Assembly (NCBI GenBank): GCA_026785945.1
Contig: JAJAZD010000127.1
Span: 1 to 37,939, forward strand
Source of the DNA: Pseudonocardia sp.
Lineage (GTDB): Bacteria; Actinomycetota; Actinomycetes; Mycobacteriales; Pseudonocardiaceae
Length of the DNA: 37,939 nucleotides
Direction of reading: 5' to 3'
Positions 17,799 to 25,554 of this stretch are shown piece after piece. Positions within the stretch are counted from its first letter, which is position 1, and each line of letters opens with the position of its first letter. Position numbers and translations under genes: made by a program. Below the pieces are notes generated by a model. The model saw only the letters and a list, made by a program, of their open reading frames with translations, did no database searches and was not told the origin of the DNA.

Positions 17799-17979
17799 CT
17801 CGTGTCACCCCTCACCGCATCAGTGTCGGACGTCGTGCGTGAGCCGGCCTGATGAGCACCGCGATCGTGCTGCGCCCGGTCAGCCTTGTGCGCCCGGTGG
17901 CGCCGGCGGCGTGACACCGGTATGTGCGACGCCTCGTCGAGAGGCCCCCCGGTCGGGACGAACGGTCCACGGGCCGCCA

Positions 17980-18723
17980 TCACGCTGCGCAGTCGGCGAT
18001 GGCTCGCGCGTAGTCGGCGCGCACCTCGTCGGCGGTGAGGTCGACGAGGGAGTCGCGGTGGACGCGTCGTGGCCCACCCGGTACCGGGATCTCGCACGGC
18101 ACGACCAGCACCGCGGCGCCGGCGCGCTCCGCCGCCAGCACCCCGGTGGGTGAGTCCTCCACCGCGAGGCACGCGCTCGCGGGCACACCGAGCAGTTCGG
18201 CGGCCCGGAGGTAGGGGTCGGGATCGGGCTTGGCGCGCGGGACCTCGTCCCCGCAGACCGTGACGGTGAAGTGCTCGCGTCCGATCCCGTCGAGTGCGAG
18301 CTCGGTGAGTGCGCGGCCGGTGTTGGTGACCAGGGCCGTCGGCCACCCGGCGGCACGGACGTTGCGCAGCGCCTCCTGCGCCCCCGGTCGCCACTCCAGG
18401 CCGTCGGCGAACAGCTCGGCCGTGCGCGTGAGGATCACCTGCTCGGCCTGCGCCATCCGGGCGGGCTCGCGAGGCAGGCCGAGATCGTCGAACATGATCA
18501 CGAGGGTCCGCGGGAGGTCGGACCCGATGATCGCCGACCGCGCCGCCGAACTCAGCGTGCCGCCCAGCTCCCGAGCCGCGTCGGCGAGGGAGATCGTCCA
18601 CACCTTCTCGGAGTCGACGAGTGTGCCGTCCATGTCCCACAGCACGGCCAGCGGGCCCTCGTGGGAGATCGTGTGCCCGTGCCGCCGCTCGCCTGCGCTC
18701 CGGCGGACCGCGTCACCCTGCAT
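17980..18723 (-). CDS. HAD-superfamily hydrolase (subfamily IA phosphatase-like)
   Basis: 247 residues from ATG 18723. The four HAD motifs are present: WDMDGTLVDSE (nucleophile Asp and acid Asp), ALVTNTGRA (motif II Thr/Asn), RAKPDPDPYLRAAELLGV (Lys) and CLAVEDSPTGV (Asp pair). The helical cap between motifs I and II is of the beta-phosphoglucomutase/phosphoglycolate phosphatase type. The substrate is unknown. The ATG lies inside the metH 3' end and the two genes overlap by 11 bp, which suggests translational coupling and cotranscription with metH. The first 25 residues (QGDAVRRSAGERRHGHTIS) precede the fold, so the real start could be slightly downstream. Confidence 0.9.
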   Translation of the reverse strand: MQGDAVRRSAGERRHGHTISHEGPLAVLWDMDGTLVDSEKVWTISLADAARELGGTLSSAARSAIIGSDLPRTLVIMFDDLGLPREPARMAQAEQVILTRTAELFADGLEWRPGAQEALRNVRAAGWPTALVTNTGRALTELALDGIGREHFTVTVCGDEVPRAKPDPDPYLRAAELLGVPASACLAVEDSPTGVLAAERAGAAVLVVPCEIPVPGGPRRVHRDSLVDLTADEVRADYARAIADCAA

Positions 18724-21700
18724 TGAAGTACTTCGCCTCCGGGTGGTGGGCCACCAGCGCGTCGGTGGACTGCTCGGGGTGCAGCTGCAGCTCCTCGGAG
18801 AGCTCGACGCCGATCCGGCCCGGCTGGAGCAGGTCGACGATCTTGGCCCGGTCCTCGAGGTTGGGGCAGGCGCCGTAGCCGAGCGAGTAGCGGGCACCCC
18901 GGTAGCCGAGCTTGAAGAACTCCTCGACGTTCGACGGGTCCTCGGCGGCCACCGCGCCGCCGGCCGGGAACACCAGCTCCTCACGGATGCGGCGGTGCCA
19001 GAACTCGGCCAGCGCCTCGGTCAGCTGCACGCCCAGGCCGTGGACCTCCAGGTAGTCGCGGTAGGCGTCCTTCTCGAACAGCTCGTTCGCGTAGTCGGCG
19101 ATCGCCTGGCCCATCGTCACCAGGTTCAGGGGCAGCACGTCGACCTCGCCGCGCTCGATCGCGACCGACCGCGGGCGCCAGAAGTCGGCCAGGCACAGGT
19201 GCCGGTCGCGGCGCTGGCGCGGGAACGCGAGCCGGTAGCGTTCCGGCGCGTCCGGCACCGGATCGGTGAGCACGACCAGCGCATCACCCGAGGAGACCGC
19301 CGGGAAGTAGCCGTAGACGACCGCGGCGTGCGCGAGGACGCCCTCGGTGGCGAGCCGGTCGAGCCAGTACCGCATCCGTGGACGGCCCTCGGTCTCCACC
19401 AGCTCCTCGTAGCTCGGTCCGTCGGCGCCCTTCGTGCCGCGCAGCCCCCACTGGCCCAGGAACAGGGCGCGCTCGTCGACCATGCCGGAGTACTCGCCCA
19501 GCGCGACACCCCTGACGACCCGGGTCCCCCAGAACGGCGGGGCGGGCAGCGGGTTGTCGACCGTGACGTCGGATCGGTCCGGCATCGGGCCGGCCACCAG
19601 CGCCTCGGCGGCCTTGCGCTTCGCCGCGACCCGCTGGGACTTGTCGTGGCGGGCCTTGCGCTCGGCCTTGGCGGCCTCCTCCTCCGGGGTGGTCTCGGGG
19701 ACCTCGCCGCGGCGGCGCGCCATGGTGGCGTCCATCAGGCGCAGGCCCTCGAACGCGTCCCTGGCGTAGGCGACGCGGCCCTCGTAGACCTCCTGGAGGT
19801 CGTTCTCCACATACGAGCGGGTGAGCGCCGCACCACCGAGCAGCACCGGGAGTGTCGCGGCGACACCCCGGGAGTTCATCTCCTGGAGATTCTCCTTCAT
19901 GATCACCGTCGACTTGACGAGCAGGCCGGACATGCCGATCGCGTCGGCTCGGTGCTCCTCCGCCGCGGTGAGCATCGTCGAGATCGGCTGCTTGATGCCG
20001 AGGTTGACGACGGTGTAGCCGTTGTTCGTCAGGATGATGTCGACGAGGTTCTTGCCGATGTCGTGCACGTCGCCCTTGACCGTGGCCAGCACGATCGTGC
20101 CCTTGCCCGTGTCGTCCTCGGCGCGTTCCATGTGCGGCTCCAGGTGCGCCACCGCGTTCTTCATCACCTCGGCGCTGGCCAGCACGAACGGCAGCTGCAT
20201 CTGCCCGGAGCCGAAGAGCTCACCCACGGTCTTCATGCCCGACAGCAGGGTGTCGTTGATGATCTCCAGAGCGGGGCGGGAGGTCAGGGCCTCCTCGAGG
20301 TCGACCTCGAGGCCGATGCGCTCACCGTCGACGATGCGTCGCTCCAGGCGCTCGAACAGCGGGAGTCCGGCGAGCTCCTCGGCCCGGCTGGCGCGCGCGG
20401 AGGACGCGGTCACCCCCTCGAAGAGCTCCATGAACCGGTTGAGCGGGTCGTAGTCATCGCGGCGGCGGTCGTAGATCAGGTCGAGCGCGACCGAGCGCTT
20501 CTCGTCGTCGATCTTGGCCATCGGCAGGATCTTCGCCGCGGACACGATCGCGGTGTCCAGGCCGGCGTTCACGCACTCGTGCAGGAACACCGAGTTGAGC
20601 ACCTGGCGCGCGGCGGCGTTGAGCCCGAACGACACGTTGGAGACCCCGAGGGTGGTCTGCACGTCGGGGTAGCGGCGCTTGAGCTCGCGGATGGCCCCGA
20701 TGGTCTCCAGCGCGTCGCGGCGCACCTCCTCCTGCCCGGTCGTGATCGGGAAGGTGAGGGTGTCGACGACGATGTCCTCGACGTGCATGCCGTGATTGGT
20801 GGTCAGGTCGCGGATCAGCCGGTCGGCCACCCGCACCTTCCACTCCGCGGTGCGGGCCTGGCCCTCCTCGTCGATGCAGAGCGCCACGACGGCCGCGCCG
20901 TGCTCGCGGACCAGCTCCAGCGCACGCTGGAAGCGCGAGTCGGGACCGTCGCCGTCCTCGTAGTTGACCGAGTTGATGATCGATCGGCCGCCGAGGCGCT
21001 CCAGCCCGGCGCGCAGCACCTCGGGCTCGGTGGAGTCGAGCATCACCGGCAGGGTCGACGCCGTGGCCAGGCGTCCGGCCAGCTCCGCCATGTCGGCGAC
21101 TCCGTCGCGGCCGACGTAATCGATGCACAGATCGATGAGATGCGCGCCGTCGCGGGTCTGGTCGCGGGCGATCCCGACGCAGGCCTCCCAGTCGTCCTCC
21201 AGCATCGCGTCGCGGAACTTCTTGGAACCGTTGGCGTTGGTGCGCTCGCCGATCATGAGCACGGACGTGTCCTGGCGGAACGGGACCGGCGCGTACAGCG
21301 AGCTCAGACCGGGCTCCGGACGCGCGTGGCGCCGGGCGGGCACGACGTTGCGGACGGCCTCGGCGACGGCGGTGACGTGGGCGGGCGTCGTGCCGCAGCA
21401 GCCGCCGACGAGCCGCAGCCCGTAGTCGCGGACGAACGTCGCGAGCGCCTCGGCCAGCCCGTCGGCGTCGAGCGGGTACTCCGCGCCCTTCGGGCCGAGC
21501 ACCGGCAGGCCCGCGTTGGGCATGACCGACAGGGGGATGCGCGCGTGCTTGCTCAGCGTGCGCAGGTGCTCGCTCATCTCGGCGGGGCCGGTGGAGCAGT
21601 TCAGGCCGATCAGGTCGATGCCGAGGGGTTCGAGCGCCGTGAGCGCCGCACCGATCTCCGAGCCCAGCAGCATCGTGCCGGTGGTCTCCATGGAGACCTG

Positions 21701-22300
21701 CGTGATCAGTGGGATGCGGCGACCCTCGGCCGTCATCGCCCGCTTCATGCCGAGCACCGCCGCCTTGACCTGCAACAGGTCCTGGCAGGTCTCGATGAGG
21801 ATCGCGTCCGCGCCGCCGGCGAGCAGGCCGCGCCCGCACTCGGCATAGGCGTCACGCAGGCTGGCGAACGTGGCGTGGCCCAGCGTCGGGAGCTTCGTTC
21901 CGGGCCCGACCGACCCCAGGACGTAGCGCGGCCGGTCGGGCGTGGACATCTCGTCGGCGACCTCCCGCGCGAGCTGCGCACCCTTCAGGGCCAGCTCGTG
22001 GATCCGCTCCGGGATGTCGTAGTCGGCGAGGTTGGGCAGGTTCGCCCCGAACGTGTTGGTCTCCACCGCGTCCGCGCCGGCCTCGAAGTAGGCGCGGTGG
22101 ATGTGCCGCACCACATCGGGGCGGGTGTCGTTGAGGATCTCGTTGCACCCCTCCAATCCGGCGAAGTCGTCCAGGACCAGGTCGGCCGACTGAAGCATCG
22201 TGCCCATCGCGCCGTCGGCGATCAGCACCCGCTCGTCGAGGGTGTCCAGGAAACTGGTGTCGAACTTGTGCGGCTGCACATTGCTCATCTCGAGTGGCAC
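18713..22300 (-). CDS. metH: Cobalamin-dependent methionine synthase MetH
   Basis: About 1195 residues, full length. It methylates homocysteine to methionine using methyltetrahydrofolate and methylcobalamin. Domains in order: homocysteine/zinc domain (DGAMGTMLQ, GLNCSTGP, GGCCGTTPAHV with the Zn cysteines), folate domain (MIGERTNANGSKKFRDAMLE), cobalamin cap and Rossmann domain (KGDVHDIGKNLVDIILTNNG with the axial His), and the C-terminal AdoMet-activation domain with ELVFPAGG and YGACPNLEDRAK. TACCGT lies 7 nt before GTG 22300, so I prefer that start. ATG 22288, four codons on, aligns equally well with relatives. No cobalamin riboswitch fits in the 67-bp upstream gap. Confidence 0.97.
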   Translation of the reverse strand: MPLEMSNVQPHKFDTSFLDTLDERVLIADGAMGTMLQSADLVLDDFAGLEGCNEILNDTRPDVVRHIHRAYFEAGADAVETNTFGANLPNLADYDIPERIHELALKGAQLAREVADEMSTPDRPRYVLGSVGPGTKLPTLGHATFASLRDAYAECGRGLLAGGADAILIETCQDLLQVKAAVLGMKRAMTAEGRRIPLITQVSMETTGTMLLGSEIGAALTALEPLGIDLIGLNCSTGPAEMSEHLRTLSKHARIPLSVMPNAGLPVLGPKGAEYPLDADGLAEALATFVRDYGLRLVGGCCGTTPAHVTAVAEAVRNVVPARRHARPEPGLSSLYAPVPFRQDTSVLMIGERTNANGSKKFRDAMLEDDWEACVGIARDQTRDGAHLIDLCIDYVGRDGVADMAELAGRLATASTLPVMLDSTEPEVLRAGLERLGGRSIINSVNYEDGDGPDSRFQRALELVREHGAAVVALCIDEEGQARTAEWKVRVADRLIRDLTTNHGMHVEDIVVDTLTFPITTGQEEVRRDALETIGAIRELKRRYPDVQTTLGVSNVSFGLNAAARQVLNSVFLHECVNAGLDTAIVSAAKILPMAKIDDEKRSVALDLIYDRRRDDYDPLNRFMELFEGVTASSARASRAEELAGLPLFERLERRIVDGERIGLEVDLEEALTSRPALEIINDTLLSGMKTVGELFGSGQMQLPFVLASAEVMKNAVAHLEPHMERAEDDTGKGTIVLATVKGDVHDIGKNLVDIILTNNGYTVVNLGIKQPISTMLTAAEEHRADAIGMSGLLVKSTVIMKENLQEMNSRGVAATLPVLLGGAALTRSYVENDLQEVYEGRVAYARDAFEGLRLMDATMARRRGEVPETTPEEEAAKAERKARHDKSQRVAAKRKAAEALVAGPMPDRSDVTVDNPLPAPPFWGTRVVRGVALGEYSGMVDERALFLGQWGLRGTKGADGPSYEELVETEGRPRMRYWLDRLATEGVLAHAAVVYGYFPAVSSGDALVVLTDPVPDAPERYRLAFPRQRRDRHLCLADFWRPRSVAIERGEVDVLPLNLVTMGQAIADYANELFEKDAYRDYLEVHGLGVQLTEALAEFWHRRIREELVFPAGGAVAAEDPSNVEEFFKLGYRGARYSLGYGACPNLEDRAKIVDLLQPGRIGVELSEELQLHPEQSTDALVAHHPEAKYFNAG

Positions 22301-22313
22301 GGGAGACACGGTA
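22301..22313 (-). promoter_or_regulatory. Leaderless -10 element of metH
   Basis: TACCGT (22313-22308), then 7 nt, then GTG 22300. It lies back to back with the PAC2 gene promoter. Confidence 0.4.
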
Positions 22314-22355
22314 GTCGGCCGGGGGAGGCGTCCGTCGTGACGGCGGGCGCGCCCG

Positions 22356-22367
22356 TAGGCTGGTCCG
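22356..22367 (+). promoter_or_regulatory. Leaderless -10 element of the PAC2 gene
   Basis: TAGGCT (22356-22361), then 6 nt, then ATG 22368. Confidence 0.42.
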
Positions 22368-23258
22368 ATGACCGATCGCCAGCCGGAACCCGGAGCGGAG
22401 ACCGAACTGCCCCGCCTCGTCGACCCGGTGATGATCGCCGCGTTCGAGGGATGGAACGACGCAGGCGAGGCCGCCAGCACCGCGCTGGAGCACCTCGAGT
22501 TGAGCTGGTCCGCCGAGCCGCTGCTCTCGATCGATCCCGAGGAGTACTACGACTTCCAGGTCACGAGGCCGCATGTCCGCCACGCCGAGGGCGTCACCAG
22601 GAAGATCGAGTGGCAGACCACGCGACTGTCCGTGGCCACCCTGCCGGGCACCGAGCGTCACGTCGTGCTGGTCAACGGGATCGAGCCGAACATCCGGTGG
22701 CGCGCGTTCTGCCGGGAACTGCTCGGTTATGTGGAGCGGCTGGGAGTGACGAAGGTCATTACACTCGGCGCCCTTCTGACCGATACACCCCACACGCGGC
22801 CCACCCCGGTCAGCGGCATCTCCTACGACAGGTCGTCGGCCGGCGAGCTGCAGGTCGAGCCGTCGACCTACCAGGGACCGACCGGCATCGTCGGGGTGTT
22901 CCAGAACGCCTGTGTGGAGGCGGGGATCCCGGCGGTCTCGTTCTGGGCGGCCGTGCCGCACTACGTCTCGCAGGCGCGCGTGCCCAAGGCGGCCGTGGCG
23001 CTGCTGCACCGCGTCGAGGAGGTCCTCGACGTCGAGGTGCCCCTCGGTGCGCTGCCCGAGCAGGCCGAGGAGTGGGAGCGCACCGTCTCGGAGATGGCCG
23101 AGGCCGACGACGAGGTGCGCGAGTACGTCCGCCAGCTCGAGGAGCAGGCCTCCCTGGACGCTGCCGACGCACCGCTCCCCGAGGCCGACGGTGACGCGAT
23201 CGCGGCCGACTTCGAGCGCTACCTGCGGCGCCGGGGCACCGGGGGCATGGGCAACTGA
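22368..23258 (+). CDS. PAC2-family protein (proteasome assembly chaperone-like fold)
   Basis: 296 residues from ATG 22368. PAC2 features include VMIAAFEGWNDAGEAASTAL near the N-terminus, EEYYDFQVTRPHVR, VVLVNGIEPNIRWRAFCREL, TLGALLTDTPHTRPTPV and VSFWAAVPHYVSQARVPKAA. The C-terminal 70 residues are acidic and helical (EQAEEWERTVSEMAEADDEV). In eukaryotes and archaea, members of this fold help assemble or bind proteasome subunits. The role of the actinobacterial proteins is not established as far as I know, although they occur in proteasome-bearing genomes and, as here, close to the Pup locus. It is divergent from metH. The MFS gene follows immediately. Confidence 0.92.
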   Translation: MTDRQPEPGAETELPRLVDPVMIAAFEGWNDAGEAASTALEHLELSWSAEPLLSIDPEEYYDFQVTRPHVRHAEGVTRKIEWQTTRLSVATLPGTERHVVLVNGIEPNIRWRAFCRELLGYVERLGVTKVITLGALLTDTPHTRPTPVSGISYDRSSAGELQVEPSTYQGPTGIVGVFQNACVEAGIPAVSFWAAVPHYVSQARVPKAAVALLHRVEEVLDVEVPLGALPEQAEEWERTVSEMAEADDEVREYVRQLEEQASLDAADAPLPEADGDAIAADFERYLRRRGTGGMGN

Positions 23259-24388
23259 GCCCGGCCGCGCCGACGCACGGCCTCGCCCGGGCGGGTCTGT
23301 ACGGGGGTGCGTTCCTCGGCCCGTTCGGCGGGGGCGTCACGGTGGCGATGTTGCCGGAGCTGGGCGCCGCCTTCGGGGTGTCGGCGAGCACGGCGTCGAT
23401 GTCGGTCACCGCGTACCTGCTGCCGTTCGCGGCCGTGATGCTCGTGTCCGGGACGTGGGGCGAACGCTGGGGGCGGCGGCGCACCGTCGCCGCCGCCTAC
23501 GCCCTGTACATGGTCGCGTCGGTCGCCTGCGTGATCGCGACGACCTGGCCGCTGTTCCTCGCCGCCCGAGCCCTGCAGGGCGTCGCCAACGCGTTCACCA
23601 CGCCGCTGCTGCTCGCCGCGCTGGCCGCCGCCGCTCCGCCCGGGCGGCTGGGTCGCTCACTGGGATGGTTCGGCGCACTGCAGGCGGCCGGTCAGACCTC
23701 GGCACCGCTGGTCGGCGGGCTGGCTGCGGAGTTCGACTGGCGGTTCGCTTTCGGTGGGGTGGCGCTGGTGGCGGTGCTGCTGGGCGTCGCGGGCATCCCA
23801 CCCGGTGACGTCGGCGACGGGCAGCGGCCGCGGCTGCGCAGCGCATGGCGTCCGGACGTGCTGCGCCTCGGTGTGGTCGCCGCCGTCGGCTGGGGCTGCC
23901 TGGCGGGGCTGAACTTCCTGGTCGCACTGCGGCTGGAGGACGAGTTCGCCCTCGGTGCCGGTGCCCGCGGGTCGGTGCTGACCGGGCTCGGCGTCGCCGG
24001 GCTGCTGACGGCGCGACTGGTGGGCGGCGGGGTCGACCGGATCGGTCCGCGGCGCTGCGTGCGCCTCGGCGCGGCACTCGGGGTCCTGGTGGTGGGCGGG
24101 GTGGGCCTCGCGCCCGCGGTGTGGCTGGTCGCCGCGGTCTGGACGCTGGGCGGGGTGGCCACACAACTCGTCCTCGTCGGGGTCAACACCCTGGTGCTCG
24201 GATCGACGGCGGCCAACCCCGGCGGGTCCATGTCGACGGTGCAGGCCGTCCGCTTCGGTGGCGGGGCAGTGGCCCCGCTCGCGATCACCCCGGTCTACGC
24301 CGCCGACCCGGTGGCCGGCTTCCTCCTGCCCGCCGCGCTCCTGGCGACGGCCGTCCCCCTGGCCCTCCCCCGCCCCCACTCCCCCTGA
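23255..24388 (+). CDS. MFS transporter (probably 12 helices); start codon uncertain
   Basis: A DHA1-type major facilitator. The first standard start is GTG 23342, but that removes helix 1: in-frame codons upstream read GLYGGAFLGPFGGGVTVAML, clearly the first membrane segment. The only start-like codon before it is CTG at 23255, whose bases form CTGA with the PAC2 stop, like an ATGA overlap. I therefore place the start there provisionally (377 residues). Motif A appears as GTWGERWGRRRTVA between helices 2 and 3, and LFLAARALQGVANAF marks helix 4. Proline-rich end ALPRPHSP. The substrate is unknown; drug or metabolite export is usual for the group. Probably cotranscribed with the PAC2 gene. Confidence 0.82.
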   Translation: MSPAAPTHGLARAGLYGGAFLGPFGGGVTVAMLPELGAAFGVSASTASMSVTAYLLPFAAVMLVSGTWGERWGRRRTVAAAYALYMVASVACVIATTWPLFLAARALQGVANAFTTPLLLAALAAAAPPGRLGRSLGWFGALQAAGQTSAPLVGGLAAEFDWRFAFGGVALVAVLLGVAGIPPGDVGDGQRPRLRSAWRPDVLRLGVVAAVGWGCLAGLNFLVALRLEDEFALGAGARGSVLTGLGVAGLLTARLVGGGVDRIGPRRCVRLGAALGVLVVGGVGLAPAVWLVAAVWTLGGVATQLVLVGVNTLVLGSTAANPGGSMSTVQAVRFGGGAVAPLAITPVYAADPVAGFLLPAALLATAVPLALPRPHSP

Positions 24389-24399
24389 CCTCCCTGGCA

Positions 24400-24711
24400 G
24401 GTGGCAGGCCGGCCACCCCGCTGCGGATGGCCCTTGACCTCGCACTCGACCGGGCGTTGCCGGACGCGGTGGCCGACCTCGACGCGGTGCTGCGCGCCGG
24501 CCTCGTCGACCGGACCGAGCTCGCGGCCCTCGTCGCGCAGCGGTCGGATCGTGGCATCGTGTCGGCCCGGCGTGCCGTCGGCCTGACCGATGCCCGGGCC
24601 GGGTCACGACCGGAGTCGAAGGTGCGGGTCTGGCTGGTCCTCGCCGGTCTCCGACCGAAAAAGATGATCTACACGGTGGAAGCCGCCCCGCTCGCGGCGT
24701 CACGACCCTGA
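24400..24711 (+). pseudogene. Internal fragment of an AbiEi/DUF559-type protein
   Basis: The frame ending at 24711 reads ATPLRMALDLALDRALPDAV then DLDAVLRAGLVDRTELAALV, and RGIVSARRAVGLTDARAGSR followed by PESKVRVWLVLAGL. This is the linker between the antitoxin-like part and the C-terminal nuclease-like (DUF559) part of a common actinobacterial protein family. The N-terminal HTH and the catalytic domain after LVLAGL are absent; the frame drifts into RPKKMIYTVEAAPLAASRP and stops. It is therefore a deletion relic, with no start codon context. A long inverted repeat begins 4 bp after its stop. Confidence 0.65.
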
Positions 24712-24715
24712 GCGT

Positions 24716-24772
24716 CACATGGACACCTGTGGTGCCGTGGCGTCGGTCATGACGACCACCGGTGTCCATGTG
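24716..24772. repeat. 12-bp perfect inverted repeat, extendable to 18 bp
   Basis: CACATGGACACC (24716-24727) is the reverse complement of GGTGTCCATGTG (24761-24772). After one mismatch, five further pairs extend the stem inward. It lies between the gene remnant and the 3' end of the small minus-strand gene. It may be a terminator for that operon or a dispersed hairpin element. Confidence 0.75.
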
Positions 24773-24788
24773 GCACGGCTGCGGGGGG

Positions 24789-25187
24789 TCACACGGTCAG
24801 GGTGGCCAGGAGTGCTCGGGCGTAGGCCCGTTCTGCGTCGGTGTCGACGTGCCGTTGTTGCGTGCCGTCCTGCTCGGTGACCACGGCCCAGCCGTCGCCG
24901 ACCGGTTCCAGGCGACGGAAGGCCGACCCCAGGAGCGCGCGGAGCTGGCCCTCGCGGGGCAGCCACACCACGGCGTCCTGCTCCACGCTGTCCAGGGCCC
25001 ACTCGGTGGTCCCGTTGAAACGGATCAACCGTCCGGTCGGGGCCTCGTGGACATCGACCGTCAGCTCGCTGACCACGAACACGTCGGCATCCATGCCGCG
25101 GCTCGCGATGACGAACCGGTCGCCGGACACCGGCGTCCAGTCGAGCCCCGCGTCGCGCAGGCGCAGGGCCAGCTCAGCCGTGATCAT
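24789..25187 (-). CDS. Conserved actinobacterial protein of 132 residues, unknown function
   Basis: 132 residues from ATG 25187, which overlaps the stop of the upstream DUF2237 gene by 4 bp (ATGA), implying translational coupling. It begins MITAELALRLRDAGLDWTPV, then SGDRFVIASRGMDADVFVVS, IRFNGTTEWALDSVEQDAVV and WLPREGQLRALLG, and ends AERAYARALLATLTV. There is no signal peptide or membrane segment. I recognise a family sometimes labelled pilus assembly CpaE in automatic annotation, but this is not the CpaE ATPase, as no Walker motif is present. As the third gene of the mshC operon it may relate to thiol metabolism, by position only. Confidence 0.82.
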   Translation of the reverse strand: MITAELALRLRDAGLDWTPVSGDRFVIASRGMDADVFVVSELTVDVHEAPTGRLIRFNGTTEWALDSVEQDAVVWLPREGQLRALLGSAFRRLEPVGDGWAVVTEQDGTQQRHVDTDAERAYARALLATLTV

Positions 25188-25552
25188 CCCGGCGGGGTGA
25201 CGGCGTGGCGCCGCAGATCGTCCAGGTCGATCCATTCGACGGTGCGGGCGTGGGTCGCCTCCAACACCACAGGGGGTGCGACGCCCGCCGCGAGGGCCTG
25301 CGCCCAGCGGTCGGCGCACAGGCACCACCTGTCGCCCGGCGCCAGGCCGGCGAACCCGAACTCGGGCCGGGGGGTGGACAGGTCGTTGCCGGCACGGACG
25401 CTGAACTGCAGGAACTCCGCCGTGACCCGGGCGCAGACGGTGTGCACCCCCTGGTCCTCGGCGCCGGTGTCACAGCACCCGGTGCGGTAGAACCCGGTCA
25501 TCGGGTCGGTGCCGCATGTCTCCAGCTCGCCGCCCAGCACGTTACGGGCCAT
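25184..25552 (-). CDS. DUF2237-family protein
   Basis: 122 residues from ATG 25552, 2 bp after the mshC stop. The sequence is characteristic of DUF2237: ARNVLGGELETCGTDPMTGF, YRTGCCDTGAEDQGVHTVCA, FLQFSVRAGNDLSTPRPEFG, GFAGLAPGDRWCLCADRWAQ and AGVAPPVVLEATHARTVEW. It has six cysteines, including a Cys-Cys pair and CLC, conserved in the family, which suggests metal or redox chemistry. No function is established that I know of. Its tight coupling behind mshC, the enzyme that adds cysteine in mycothiol synthesis, is noteworthy. Confidence 0.9.
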   Translation of the reverse strand: MARNVLGGELETCGTDPMTGFYRTGCCDTGAEDQGVHTVCARVTAEFLQFSVRAGNDLSTPRPEFGFAGLAPGDRWCLCADRWAQALAAGVAPPVVLEATHARTVEWIDLDDLRRHAVTPPG

Positions 25553-25554
25553 CG

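Noticed and set aside
22289-22367. Possible cobalamin riboswitch before metH.
   Set aside because: Only 67 bp separate the metH start from the divergent PAC2 start, too short for the element, and no B12-box is visible.
18230-23194. Very long open frame (about 1,650 codons) on the plus strand, antisense to metH.
   Set aside because: It is a GC-rich shadow: its translation is Arg/Gly/Leu/Val-rich with no domain, while the opposite strand encodes a full MetH.
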